A DNA stretch of 64,000 nucleotides, from contig CM033114.1 in NCBI GenBank assembly GCA_019321725.1, forward strand, positions 17,712,278 through 17,776,277, written 5' to 3'. The translations under genes and the position numbers were made by a program. Each line of letters opens with the position of its first letter. Position 1 is the stretch's first letter. The DNA is from Paulownia fortunei. Taxonomy: Eukaryota > Streptophyta > Magnoliopsida > Lamiales > Paulowniaceae. A model generated the notes under the pieces. That model saw only the letters and a list, made by a program, of their open reading frames with translations. It had not been told where the DNA came from and searched no databases. Shown here one piece after another: positions 53,255 to 64,000 of the stretch.

Positions 53255-55822
53255 GATTTTGAAAGTATGGTTTTGGAAACGTGTTGCGTATCTTGTGAGG
53301 GCACATTGTGTTTTCCTTTATGTACAAAAACTGATAGTCTACTACTATATGTATATTTGTTTGTTCGCGATGATCTCTGTCATTTGGTTGATTGTATTTT
53401 ACAATGGAGAGTTCAGCATTTTTATTTTTGGTTAATCTAATAACTATCTATAGCTGGTATCCCGGCAGGTGGCTTGAAGGCTTCCATTATTTTCAATTTA
53501 TACCTTAAACCCTCAAAACCTCAAACATGGTGCCATAACAGCCTACGACATTGGCACCAAGGTAATTCTGCTGTCTGATCTAACATTGGGTTTGATCAAT
53601 TTTTTCCCTTAAATATTCTTTCAGTTTCTGTGTATGTACGATGCAGTTGAGGAGGGTCTAACTCAACTGCATCGTATTAATTATTCCATGAAATCTAAGT
53701 GTAATGTTTTCATCAAATTTAAATTGAGAAATGCATTTGTTTATGAATCAAGATTTTTTTTATTCTTCATGTATATTAACTGTATTTTCAATTTTAATAG
53801 GATTTCTACATTTATATTTTTTTAGTTATTTTTTTATGAGTATCTACTAAATACTTCAAACATTCAATTCAATAGGTTTTAATTGATCAAATAATATAAA
53901 AGAAAGAGAGAAATTACTAGTCTCACACTATCACTAGCATTTGTAAAATTCAAGTTAAATTTGACAAGTTTTAACTTTTCCTAATTGGGCATTTTTTCTT
54001 TTGATAACATTTGCAATTTCTCAGGGATCAATGGAGTATTCAAGTAAATGTGAATGCAAATGAGTTAAGTCCAACGGCCTGTTTATTTTTGTGCCCACAA
54101 ACACATACACACGGCCACGTATTTAGAATGGATTTTTTTATTACAATTTTTATTATATTATTTATTGTATTACATCGATTGCTCAATGAAAACTGAATTA
54201 TCTGCTTTAAATGTCATAAAAAATTAATTCTTGGTCACTTTACCATTTAGTGAAAGTCTCACTAGCTATAGATAGGTTTACAAAATTATGTGATGATCTA
54301 ATGGAACGTTGAGATATATAAAGCTCTTTTGGTTGTCAAATAATACAACTAAGTCCTTTGTCCCCTTCTCCAAATAGTCACAATGTGTGTCTTATTAGTA
54401 ATTTGCTTCTTTTAACATTAGATATTTAAAATATATTTTTACATGATGATTTAGATGAAGAAATTGTACATATCATTGCCAACTGGACATCTCTTGGAGG
54501 AAGGGAACAATTTGATCTATAAACTCAACAAGTCTCTTTATGTGTTAAAGCAAACTTCTTTGAAATTGGTTCACTAAATTTTCATCTTCACTCTTGAAAG
54601 CTAATTTTATTCAATCTCTAGTACATTACTCTATTTTCATATTGAATGGTAGCTTGATTTATCTTACTACTCATCACTTTTAAATAATTTGAGGAAATTC
54701 ATATGTTTCTTATTTGTAATCTAATTTCTTGGGAGAGTAAGAAAAAAATCATTGTTTCTCATTCTTGAGTTGAGCCCAAGTACCATGTTATGAAAAAAAA
54801 GGCTTTTTTGAAAAAAAAGTATAAGAATCATATAATTATGAGAGCGACTAAGCGTTGTATTGTTAATACCAAGAAAACATGTCTGGTAATTTTTTGAATT
54901 TTTAGAGTAGAAGTTTTAAGTATTCTTGTTAGTACGCTGTTTCATTAGGAGTAATTGAAAGACAAGAGAATAATTATAAAATTTACATTTAAGCCTTTTT
55001 TTTTTAAAAAAAATATGACTATCTCTTTGTACTTTTATGTTTCATTTCTAAGGAGTTGATTAGGAAGCGATTCACTTATTTAGATTTTTATAAATACATA
55101 TTTTTATACAAAGTTAAATGTAAATCACCCTACGTTACCCATACATATATATTAATTAGTTAATAGAATAATTAATACTTAATTATTGATTGTAAGTTAT
55201 ATATTATAGATACAGTTATAGCTGTTGATGAATACAATTGTCTTTTTGTTAGTTAAATATAAAAATATAATGTAAAAAACATAAATATCTAACATTTTTC
55301 CCTACTTTAACCATTAATTAATAATCACACTCAGGACTATTTGTCAAAATATCATGCCATATGAAATTATTTGCAAGGTTCAATACCTCAAAGATGTTGA
55401 TATAAAATTCTATCTTATTTATAATCTATTTTAAACTTGTTAAAAATAGTACTTACTTTCCTTATTTATCGCAAAATTATCTTCTTTGTGTTGATTGATA
55501 TTATATAAATAAAAAAATATAAATTTTATTAATTTATATATGTATCAATTGTTAAGTATGGTTTACGATTGTTAAGTAAAGTTTATTATATAATTAAAGT
55601 ATTATAAATTGTAATAATTTATAAATGTATTAATTGTCAGTAAGGTTAACATAATTTAAGAATAATAATTTCTATTCCACAATAATTACTTATGAAGAAT
55701 CTGCTGTTTCGTCGAAATATATACTAATATACATATGAAGAATGTGCTGTAGTCGAGTGAAAATTCTTCTCTGTAGTCCGAAACAGTGCTGCCTGAGTTA
55801 TTCCGACAGTAAAGAGTAAGGA
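53255..55822. other. 3' UTR of VAMP727 and AT-rich intergenic region
   Basis: No gene or element recognised. Confidence 0.5.
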
Positions 55823-57596
55823 ATGAAGATAAAGGGTTTTTGCTTGGGGCAATTTCTTACTTCTTCCCCAAATTGCTATGAATCAGGTCAGTTCCATTTT
55901 TTCTCTCATGGCCCACTTCGTTTTCTCTCCGTCTTTCGTTGTTTCGGTACAAAATCTGTTGCAAACTGCAATTCCGCGAGGAAATCAAGCTTGAGCTGAG
56001 AAATATTAGTGGGTTGAATGATGCTCTTAGTTTGTATGAGAATATGGCCAGAATGAGGCCTTTTCCTTGTGTCAAAGAATTCAATCAATTGCTTTCGCGT
56101 GTGGTCAATCTGAAAGAGTATTCTGTCGCCATTTGCCTTTTCAAAGAAATCTGGAATTTGGGGATTTCAGTTAATGAATATACTATGAGTATTGCTATTA
56201 ACAGTTATTGCCTCTCCAATCGGGTTAATTTTGGGTTTTCAATTTTGGCTTCGTTCTTCAAGCGCGGTTGTGTTCCGGATGCAATCACTCTTGGCACCTT
56301 ATTGAAGGGTTTGTTTCGAGAAAGATAGTAAGAGAAGATCTGTGTGAGCTAGATGTAGTTGTATATGGGACGGTGATCGAGTGACTTTGCAAGGCGGGTA
56401 ACACTGCAGTGGCCATCGAACTACTCAGAGTAATGGAAAAAGGGACTTGTAAGCCTAATATCCACGTATACACCATGGTTATTGACAGCTTATGTAAGGA
56501 CAAAATGATTGACTCTGCCGTGAAGCTTTTCTATGAAATGTCTGAAAAAGGCATCACACCTGAGGTTATCACTTACAATGCTTTGATTTGTGGCTTATGT
56601 AATTTGAATAGTTGGAGAGAAGTCAAAATGTTATTAAAGGAGATGATAGATTGCAAACTATATTCAAATGTGATAACAGTCACTACTATTATTGATGCTT
56701 TCTATAAGGAAGGGTTGATGGATGAAGCCGAAGATGTACTCCACATCATGATGCAGAAAAATGTGGTTCCTGATGTAGTCTCCTACAATTCATTGATGGA
56801 TGGATATTGTCTGCAAGGACGAGTAGATAAAGCTAGGAAGGTTTTTGATTCTATGGCTAGCAAGAAGATTGCTCCTACGATTCACAGCTATAACATTTTA
56901 ATCAATGGATATTGCAGGAAGATGAAGGTAGACGATGCCATGCATCTCTTTTGTGAGATGCCCTTAAAGCCGAATATAGTTACATATAGCACTATATTGC
57001 AGGGGCTGTTCCATGGGGGCAGATGTTCTGCTGCAATAGAGCTTTTTGATGAGTTGCAAGCTGCTGGGCTAAAAGCGAACTTCTATACTTACTGTAACTG
57101 GTTGGATGGACTGTGTGTTAACGGCCATGCTGAACAAGCATTGTTGTTGTTGGATGAGTTGGAGCACAAAGGAGAACATCTTCATATTGCTTACTGCAGC
57201 ATCTGTAGAGCTAAAAAACTTCATATAGCTCGAGCTACTTTTAGTGATCTCCCTTCTAAAGGATTGGAAGGTGACGTGGTAACCTACAATATCCTGATAA
57301 AAGGATGTTGTCAAAATGGGCTGCTTGAGGAAGCTAAAGATATTCTTTTGGAGATGGAACAGGCAGGTTTGTTGCCGAATGGGGTTACCTATAATTCTAT
57401 TGTTCAAAGAAATCTAAAGAGGGGCGAATATGATGATGCAGCAATGTGTCTTGAGGAAATGGTTGCTAAAGGATTCTCCCCAGATTCATCTACGTTTGCC
57501 CTGCTGCTTGATTTACTTGGCACGATGGAACACAATCCTACTCTTTTAAAAATGATTCAGAAGTTGGCTCCAAGTACTTTAAAACGAAAACAATGA
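55823..57596 (+). pseudogene. P-class pentatricopeptide repeat (PPR) gene, broken
   Basis: Three frames must be combined. The likely start is ATG 55823, with an organelle-type leader (MKIKGFCLGQFLTSSPNCYE) that stops at 55997. A second frame (55939-56328) then carries 'LNDALSLYENMARMRPFPCV' and about two PPR motifs, ending at a stop. A third frame from about 56332 has a TGA at 56384 and then stays open for 395 codons from 56409 to 57596. The long frame contains about ten 35-residue PPR motifs ('VYTMVIDSLCKDKMIDSAVK', 'VTYNILIKGCCQNGLLEEAK' and others), one of them short by several residues near 57180-57230. The family is P-class, close to restorer-of-fertility-like and At1g62-At1g63-type PPRs, which bind organellar RNA. 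At least two frameshifts or deletions and one stop make the full-length product impossible as read; sequencing error or translation of the 395-residue part alone are the alternatives. Confidence 0.82.
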
Positions 57597-60291
57597 GCCA
57601 AAGAACTTGTCTGTCAACCATGCGAAAATGAGGAGGAGAATATGGATTCTTTGTTGTGTATATGCCCATATGGCAAGCAATTTGGACACTGGCTCTTTAA
57701 ACGGGTACTGATTTTCTGTTCTCTTAAATTAGGAGTTAAATAAGACGATTGGTAAAAATTAAATGGTGCGGATGGAGTTGGCTTTCTCTGCTATTGTTAC
57801 AAGACACGGAAGGAAATCTAAAACACAAAATTTGGTGAGCTTGACAAACTATCATGACACCGGGCATCACATTGTTGAAATTGTGTATTTAGTTCTCTCT
57901 ATTTTACATTTTCTTAAGAAATCGAATGGCTGCTGAAATAAACACCAGTCAAAGTGATGATAAACAGGCATAAGTCCATCTTTCTTGCAAAACTAGAGTG
58001 TCATTAACTCATTTTTCTGCCCTCATTCAGTAACCATCTGCATGAATTGGAACATAATAGACAGAAGAACAGATCCAATTGCTAAATTAAGTTTAATTTT
58101 ATATGCTATATACATACAAACTTATATGATTGCAGAAGACAATCTTCCAAGTTGTGCAGTTGTAATGAGCTGACTTGACAAGTACGAGCTTCGAAAGCAT
58201 TACTTGGAAACAATATTAAGCCTGACTGCTTGCATTCCATAAGCATACTTGGATACTTGGGCTAGGCCAACACAAGGATTAACTTTCGATATTGAATCTT
58301 AGTCCTACATAGCCTATCATTTGGTGTGTTCCCTTAATTAAACCTACCAAACAGAATCGAAGTTGAAGATCAGTTGGTAAGTATTTAGTTCGTTTCAGTA
58401 TCCCCTGCAGCTTAACCTACTTAGTTGGACAGTAAATGAAGTTTATTGACATGCATAGTCCGCATGCGTTGTAAGTAAATGCACTTTTTTTCTCTAATTG
58501 AAACTCGTAATTTGTATGCTCTTTGGGCATGAATGATTAACACTTATTTTATTTCTTTAAAACAATGTTAATCTAAATGAAAAAAATATTGTGTATATAT
58601 GTATTTACATATTATATTGTGTCCCACGTTAAGTCCACCTTATATTTGCATTTATCCCATATTAGTTGGTTACTACCATATTAAAGCTTTTTCTTGTAGT
58701 AATATATATGCATAAATTATATATATAAGAAATAAATATATCAATTAGAGAAAGAGGTCCAGATGTAGATTTGATGTATTAGTGAGCCGGTGCCTTAACT
58801 AGTCACCTGGTGCAATCTTTCAGTAGAAAGATGTCTTTATATCGAAAGACACTCTTTGGACAAAATAGTGCAATCTTTCAGCAGAAAGACATCATTTGAG
58901 AGTCTATAAATACTTTCAATACTTTATAAGAACTTAATATACAAATTAGTAACCAGACTCATCCTCTCTCCTGAAACATACTTTTTTTTTCTGTCTTTTT
59001 TTTTTAAGATCTTTATTTTTAAAACATAGTAGAGTATTGTTCTGCAATTTTCAAGGAGTGTAACTTTAGAAATTTCGTGTTATAGGCTTTATATCATGAA
59101 GGAGAATTTCTTGAAAACTATTTACACCATAGTGGGTGAAATCTACACCTTAAACATTTTTAAGGTGCTTAGCCTATATTAATTTGTGCATAGTCCAATC
59201 ATTGTGTTTGTCAATAAATTCTCCATGCCCACTTCTTATTATACAACAAGGTATAGCTATAAAAAACTTTTCGAAAAAAATATGATTAAATAAAGATTAT
59301 TTGTTGAGGACAAATATTATTGTTATTTAGTTTAATTTGTTAAAATTCTCTATAATTTAATGAATGTTCTTAAGGAATAGTTACATTGTCTTCTCAAACG
59401 AATTAAGAGAAATTGTTTATGAAAATATGATATTAATTTGGTTATAAAAAGTTAATGTATTTATATATATTTTCTTTGTTTCGATTATTTTCCAAACATG
59501 AGATTATCATTTGTTCTTTTTCTCCATTCTCTATGATTATATACTTGCTTGAGAAAATCTATTTTTTGACAATATTTTTAGTTGCTCTCTACATACTTTT
59601 CTTTGTTTTCACATTTACCAAATCAATTTTGACAGCCATATTTTTTTCCTAAAATTATTTATATAAATTATTTAACATTTATGTGCATTTTATAAATCGA
59701 GGTATTACTAGAGTTAATATTTTGATACTAATAATTTGTGCACTACAACTTACTGTTTGACTTTATGGTTGCATTTGATTGGAGAGATTGCTCACTTGCA
59801 ATAATATTTTAAAAAAATTCCAAACACCCATTCATATATACATATACGCACATAATCATCTTTCTTTGTATTTCTCTCAGCTCTATCTATTATTCTATCT
59901 CGCTATCTATACAAATAATCCAAAGAAAATCAGATAGTTAGACAAATTATACAAAATCTCATGCAAGGTTTGCTTTTGTTTTAGGATGTTTTGAAAAAAT
60001 ATTTTGGGGAAAGGTACTTAGAAAATGTATTGTTGAATGTATAGTATGCTTGGTTTTATATTGAGAATAATGTATTATGGAAGAAAGTCATGTTTTGTTT
60101 TATTTTAGGAGAGACTGGTATGTTTTTGTCATGTTAATTATGTCACAATAATTTTTTAATAGTTTATAATTTTTCATTTTAATATAATATTAGATAATAT
60201 ATACATATATAATAATACAATTATTGGAAGATGTAAAAAACATATTATTGATGTAATAATTCGAAGATATATATACAAAATATATAATAAT
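57597..60291. other. intergenic region with a possible promoter/LTR-like segment
   Basis: No gene. Around 58620-59210 the sequence has LTR-like traits (starts tgtcccacgtt, repeated motif upstream of a TATA box, T-rich 3' part). The evidence is insufficient to call an element. Confidence 0.4.
58810..58912 (+). promoter_or_regulatory. repeated 26-bp motif upstream of a TATA box
   Basis: gtgcaatctttcagtagaaa at 58810 and gtgcaatctttcagcagaaa at 58868 (58 bases apart), each followed by gayrtc, lie just upstream of tataaata (58905-58912). This is an enhancer-plus-core-promoter layout, as in a retroelement LTR; no gene follows. Confidence 0.35.
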
Positions 60292-60540
60292 TGAAACTAT
60301 TGGAAAATATAACAAGTAGTAAATAAGCTAATTTAAGAGGTTATAACTATAAATAAAAGATGATTAGGCAATCCCCTAATCAAGGAGATCTGATTGATGT
60401 AAGTTATAATTATGGAGATAATTGGATAATTTCATAATCAAGGGAATCTAATGTAATTAAGTTAGAAATTTCTATGTTTAATATTAGGACTAATTGTATA
60501 TATAGAGGCGTATGCTTGTACAAATTTCTCCATCCCCACA
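60292..60540 (+). repeat. 5' LTR of the Ty1/copia element
   Basis: It starts TGAAAC and ends CCACA. The part beginning 'gctaattta-a-ggttataact' matches 63951 onward in the 3' LTR, and the first 38 bases have equal length in both LTRs. A TATA-like tatatatag is near 60496. Confidence 0.85.
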
Positions 60541-60552
60541 TGGTATTAGAGC
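60541..60552 (+). promoter_or_regulatory. tRNA-iMet-type primer-binding site
   Basis: tggtattagagc abuts the LTR end. The usual site is tggtatcagagc, so there is one C-to-T change. Confidence 0.85.
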
Positions 60553-60879
60553 CTTAGGCTCTTTTTTTGGTTTTTATTTTTGTACAACCTTCATTGTTGC
60601 TATAAGCTAAATTATTTCAACCTTTATTGTTGTGATAAAACAATTGATTATAGCCTCATTGCTGCGTTTTAAAATGAAGTGCCAAGAAATTTTCATCTAC
60701 TTATCTACTGTGCCACCAGATGGAATGAGGCATCAGGAATAAGGAAGATTTAATTGGGATGAGATTCAGAAACATAGAACTCTACTAGCTAACTATGAGA
60801 AACCTTCAAATATTTTTTCAATAGCTCATTCAAGTGAGTTTCCTATTTCCATTAGATTAGTTGTCTCATATGAGACATT

Positions 60880-61920
60880 TGTTGACTATTGGATTATAGA
60901 TTCAGGTGCTACAAAATCACATAACTCATTTGCCACAAAAAAATTAGCACTTATAATTCTTGTCTAAGTAATAAAAAAAAAACCCATAACTGATGGTTCA
61001 CTAACCACTATTGCAGGGATATGAGATGCTCTGATTAGTTCTAATCTCACACTAACAAATTTTCACATGTCCATAAGTTATCTACTAATCTTGTTTCCAT
61101 TCAAAAGCTTACTAAGATTACATTGAAGTGTGACTTTTTTTCTACTCACTAATTATTTTAGGACTAGAATTTGGGGAAGACAATTAGAATTGCTAAGGAA
61201 CGGAAAAGACTATACTCTCTTAAGACACCAAGAATGCTGAATATTACCAAGAATAAACCACATTTATCGTTTCTTTTTGAACATCACCTTTTAAGTAAAG
61301 AAAAAATCTAGCTTCACCATTGTAGATTTTGACATGCATCATTTAGCACTCTTAAGATTTTGTTTGTTTCTATTTTAGGGAGTTAGACATTGAAAATCTT
61401 CATTCTGATGTGTGTGAATTAACAAAATACAAACGTATAATTTTTCCACCAAGTGATAAAAGAAGTTCAATACCTTTTTATCTAATTCATAGTGATATTT
61501 GTGGTCCCTTACCTATTTCTATTATTTCTGGAGCATGATGGTTTGTATCATTTAGTGATAATTGTACTTGAGTTATTTGGATTTTCTTACTTAAACATAA
61601 GTATGATGTCAATACAGTCCTCCCACGATTTCATGACATGGTATAAAATCAATTTGGCTATCAAAATCAAGAAGTTTAAATCAGATAATGTTAGGAACTA
61701 CTTTAGTCAATTGTTAACTTCATATTTTCAAAGGGATGGGATAATTCATGAGTCGTCTTGCACAAACATTTCCCAACAAATGAGAATTACTGAAAATAAA
61801 AATGGTCATCTATTATACATCCTCGACATTCTTATTTCAAAATATTATACCCAAATCATATTGGGGGAAATAATTCTAACAACTACACATTTCATAAATA
61901 GAGACAAAACTCACAAATAG
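60880..61920 (+). pseudogene. copia protease and integrase remnants
   Basis: The protease active-site region reads DYWIIDSGATKSHNS near 60885-60930 (D-S-G-A retained). Integrase traces are 'ELDIENLHSDVCELTKYKRI' (61380-61440) and 'LIHSDICGPLPISIISGA' (61480-61535), with stops and frame changes. The open frame 61492-61920 mixes true and shifted frame. Confidence 0.75.
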
Positions 61921-62859
61921 ACTAATTTCTAGAGTTTTAGGTTCTAAAAATCCTATGGAAATGCTCCCAAAGTTATTTCCTGACTTAAGTACTACAAATC
62001 ATCTTGTTCCAAAATATTTGGTTGTGAGTTTTTTGTTTATATTCATCCCTACAATAGGGGAAAGTTGGATCTAATGGCTATTAGATGTGTCATTGTTGAG
62101 AATTCCTCTACTCAAAAAAGGTATAAGTGTTGCCATCTACAATCTATTTTTTTCCCTCATCTAATATCACCTTCAATGAGTCTTATTTCTCCATTCCTTA
62201 TCTTTAACGGGAAAATCTAATTATGGAAGGAGAACCTAACCAAAACTTGGAATTGAGGGAACAATTCCTACCCCCCTCTCACAAGATGAGTCAGTTGAAT
62301 CTGGAGAATATGACTCTTGTTCTATTGCCCTTAGAAAAACAATTAGAGAATACATTATGGTACCCACTCTCACATGTATCATTTCAAAAATTTTGACCTA
62401 TCCATGGAAGTTTTATTACAAGTTTGAACGACATTCACATACCTACCAATTTATCTGATTCTTTTTCAAAAAAAATTGAAAACAAGCTATGAATGTTGAG
62501 ATGTAGGCCCTAGAAAAGAACAAGACTTGGGAGTTGGTGATGTTACTAGTAGGAAAAGACTAATGGGATGCAAGTGAGAAAACACAGTAAAATATAGAGC
62601 TGATGGGTTATTAGAATGGTACAAGGCGAGATTTGTAGCCAATAGATGTACTTAGATAGAAGGGGTGGATTATATGTAGCCAAGATGAATACCATCATAG
62701 TTCTATTATCTGTAGCTGCTAATATAATTACGATTTGTAGCAATTTAATGTCAAAAATGAATTTTTATGTAGAGATCTTGAAGAGGAGATTTATATAGAT
62801 GGATAGAATTGGAGAGAACATAGTTGTCAATCAAGTATGTAAAATTCAAGAAGGCCTTG

Positions 62860-63850
62860 TATGGACTTAAATAATTTCCAAGAGCATGGCTTGAAAAATT
62901 GGAAAGGTGATAACAATGATGGGATACAAACAAAACTAAGGGATCATATGATGTTTGTTAAACATTCGAATTCAAAATTTTGGGAGATTGATGTTCTCTT
63001 GGTATACATTGACGATATCATTACGACAAGAAATGATCAAAAGAAGAGTGAGGTTTTAAAGCAGTGCTTGGCTAAGGAATTCAATATTAAAGAGCTAGAA
63101 AGGTTGAAATACTTCCTAAATTAAGGTTGCACATTCAAAGAAGGTAAATTACATCTCCTAGCAGAAGTATGTTACTGAACTTCTCATGCTCTGAGCATAC
63201 CAATAGATCCTAACTATACGATTGGAGAGGCTGAAGATGATGCTATAGTGGATAAGGAAAGGTATCAAAGGTTAGTAGGAAAACTCGTTTATCTCTCACA
63301 AAATATTAGATATAGCTTATGTTGTGAGTGTGATTAGCCAATTTATGCACAACCCAAAAGAGATTTATCTGCAATCTGCAATCTGCTAACTGAGTGTTAC
63401 ATTATCTTAAAGGGTCTCCGAGGAAGGGCATAATTTTTAGACAAAGTAGAGGCTAGTATTTGAAGCATATATTGACCCTGATTATGTTGGATCTATGGTT
63501 GATAGAAGATCTATCATCGGGTATTCCGTCTTTCTTGGTGGGAATCTAGTAACATGGAGAAGTAAAAAATAGAGTGTGGTGGCTAGATATAGTGCCGAAG
63601 CATAATTTCACACTATAGCTTAAGGAGTTTGTGAATTATTATGGCCGAAGATCATTTTAGAAGATATAAAAATTAAATGGGAAGGTCTAATGAGACTTTA
63701 CTGTAACAACAAATCCGCAATTAACATTATGCATAATCTGGTGCAACACGACTTAATGATAGACATAGATAGTGTATTGATCTGTACTGCTTATATGTTT
63801 ACTGGTCACCAACTTGCAGATATACTCGCCAAAGGTTAAACAGTGCAGTT
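62860..63850 (+). pseudogene. copia reverse transcriptase and RNase H remnants
   Basis: The RT catalytic motif is YIDD in 'VLLVYIDDIITTRNDQ' near 62995-63040, followed by 'LAKEFNIKELERLKYFLN' and a stop at 63121. RNase H traces are 'FEAYIDPDYVGSMVDRRSII' (63450-63510), 'VTWRSKK-stop-SVVARYSAEA' (63550-63600) and 'GHQLADILAKG' (63800-63835). Broken by stops and frameshifts. Confidence 0.85.
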
Positions 63851-63913
63851 TTCAAGTAATTGTATCCAAGTTGGGAAAGGAAAATATCTATTCACTAGCT
63901 TGAGGGGGAGGGG

Positions 63914-64000
63914 TGTTTCAAATGTAATCTGTTTACAACTACCAAATCAGCTAATTTAGAAGGTTATAACTATAATTAAAAGATAATTAGGCAATCCCTA
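63914..64000 (+). repeat. start of the 3' LTR of the Ty1/copia element
   Basis: It starts TGTTTCAAATG directly after the polypurine tract; from 63951 it matches the 5' LTR. The rest lies outside the window. Confidence 0.85.

Larger units (their letters stand above)
60292..64000 (+). mobile_element. decayed Ty1/copia LTR retrotransposon (3' end beyond window)
   Basis: The 5' LTR is 60292-60540, followed directly by the primer site tggtattagagc, one base from the usual tRNA-iMet complement. The coding order is gag (largely lost), protease, integrase, RT, RNase H, the copia order. The polypurine tract (gagggggagggg, 63902-63913) precedes the 3' LTR, which begins TGTTTCAAATG at 63914 and runs off the window. 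Many stops and frameshifts make it non-autonomous. The internal part (3.37 kb) is shorter than the usual 4 kb or more, so deletions are also present. Confidence 0.9.

Overview
The window is a stretch of flowering-plant nuclear DNA. The evidence is spliced genes with GT-AG introns, AT-rich intergenic DNA, plant-specific proteins (VAMP727-type R-SNARE, germin-like proteins, an HMA-domain metal protein, a P-class PPR relic) and decayed Ty3 and Ty1-type LTR retrotransposons. The protein sequences look eudicot. I cannot name the species.

Layout: 1-7.4 kb is AT-rich DNA without a supported gene. It holds a 1.2-kb inverted-repeat (foldback) region and a possible LTR relic. 7.4-11.1 kb is a small germin-like cluster: one intronless gene on the minus strand, one on the plus strand, and between them a decayed third copy on the minus strand. 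12.9-14.3 kb holds a three-exon HMA-domain (HPP-type) gene. 15.8-17.6 kb holds a minus-strand gene for a small mitochondrial protein of the F1F0-ATPase-inhibitor (IF1-like) family. 18.7-25.2 kb is a transposon-rich block: a defective Ty3/gypsy-type element with about 415-bp LTRs, a gag relic and no visible pol. It is bracketed by two copies of the promoter plus first exon of an MMTAG2-like gene. 27.4-32.1 kb is a complete five-exon AMMECR1 homologue. 34.3-40.1 kb is a three-exon gene for mitochondrial ribosomal protein mL43 on the minus strand, with a TIR element in its 4.3-kb second intron. 40.1-44.7 kb is AT-rich intergenic DNA with at least two MITEs, one with an 8-bp target-site duplication. 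44.8-53.3 kb is VAMP727; its 6.7-kb third intron holds tandem repeats, a Ty1/copia relic and a long-TIR element. 55.8-57.6 kb is a PPR gene broken by frameshifts and a stop. 60.3 kb to the window end is a decayed Ty1/copia element with a 249-bp 5' LTR, tRNA-Met-type primer site, protease, integrase, RT and RNase H remnants and the start of the 3' LTR.

The genes are independent housekeeping or trafficking loci, each with its own promoter, and nothing suggests a shared pathway. I found no clearly undescribed system. The items most worth a second look are the germin-like pseudogene between two intact copies, the paired MMTAG2 exon-1 fragments flanking the LTR element, the structured repeats inside that element, and the transposon load in the VAMP727 and mL43 introns. 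All exon joins were read by eye from splice sites and reading frame and were not checked against transcripts.
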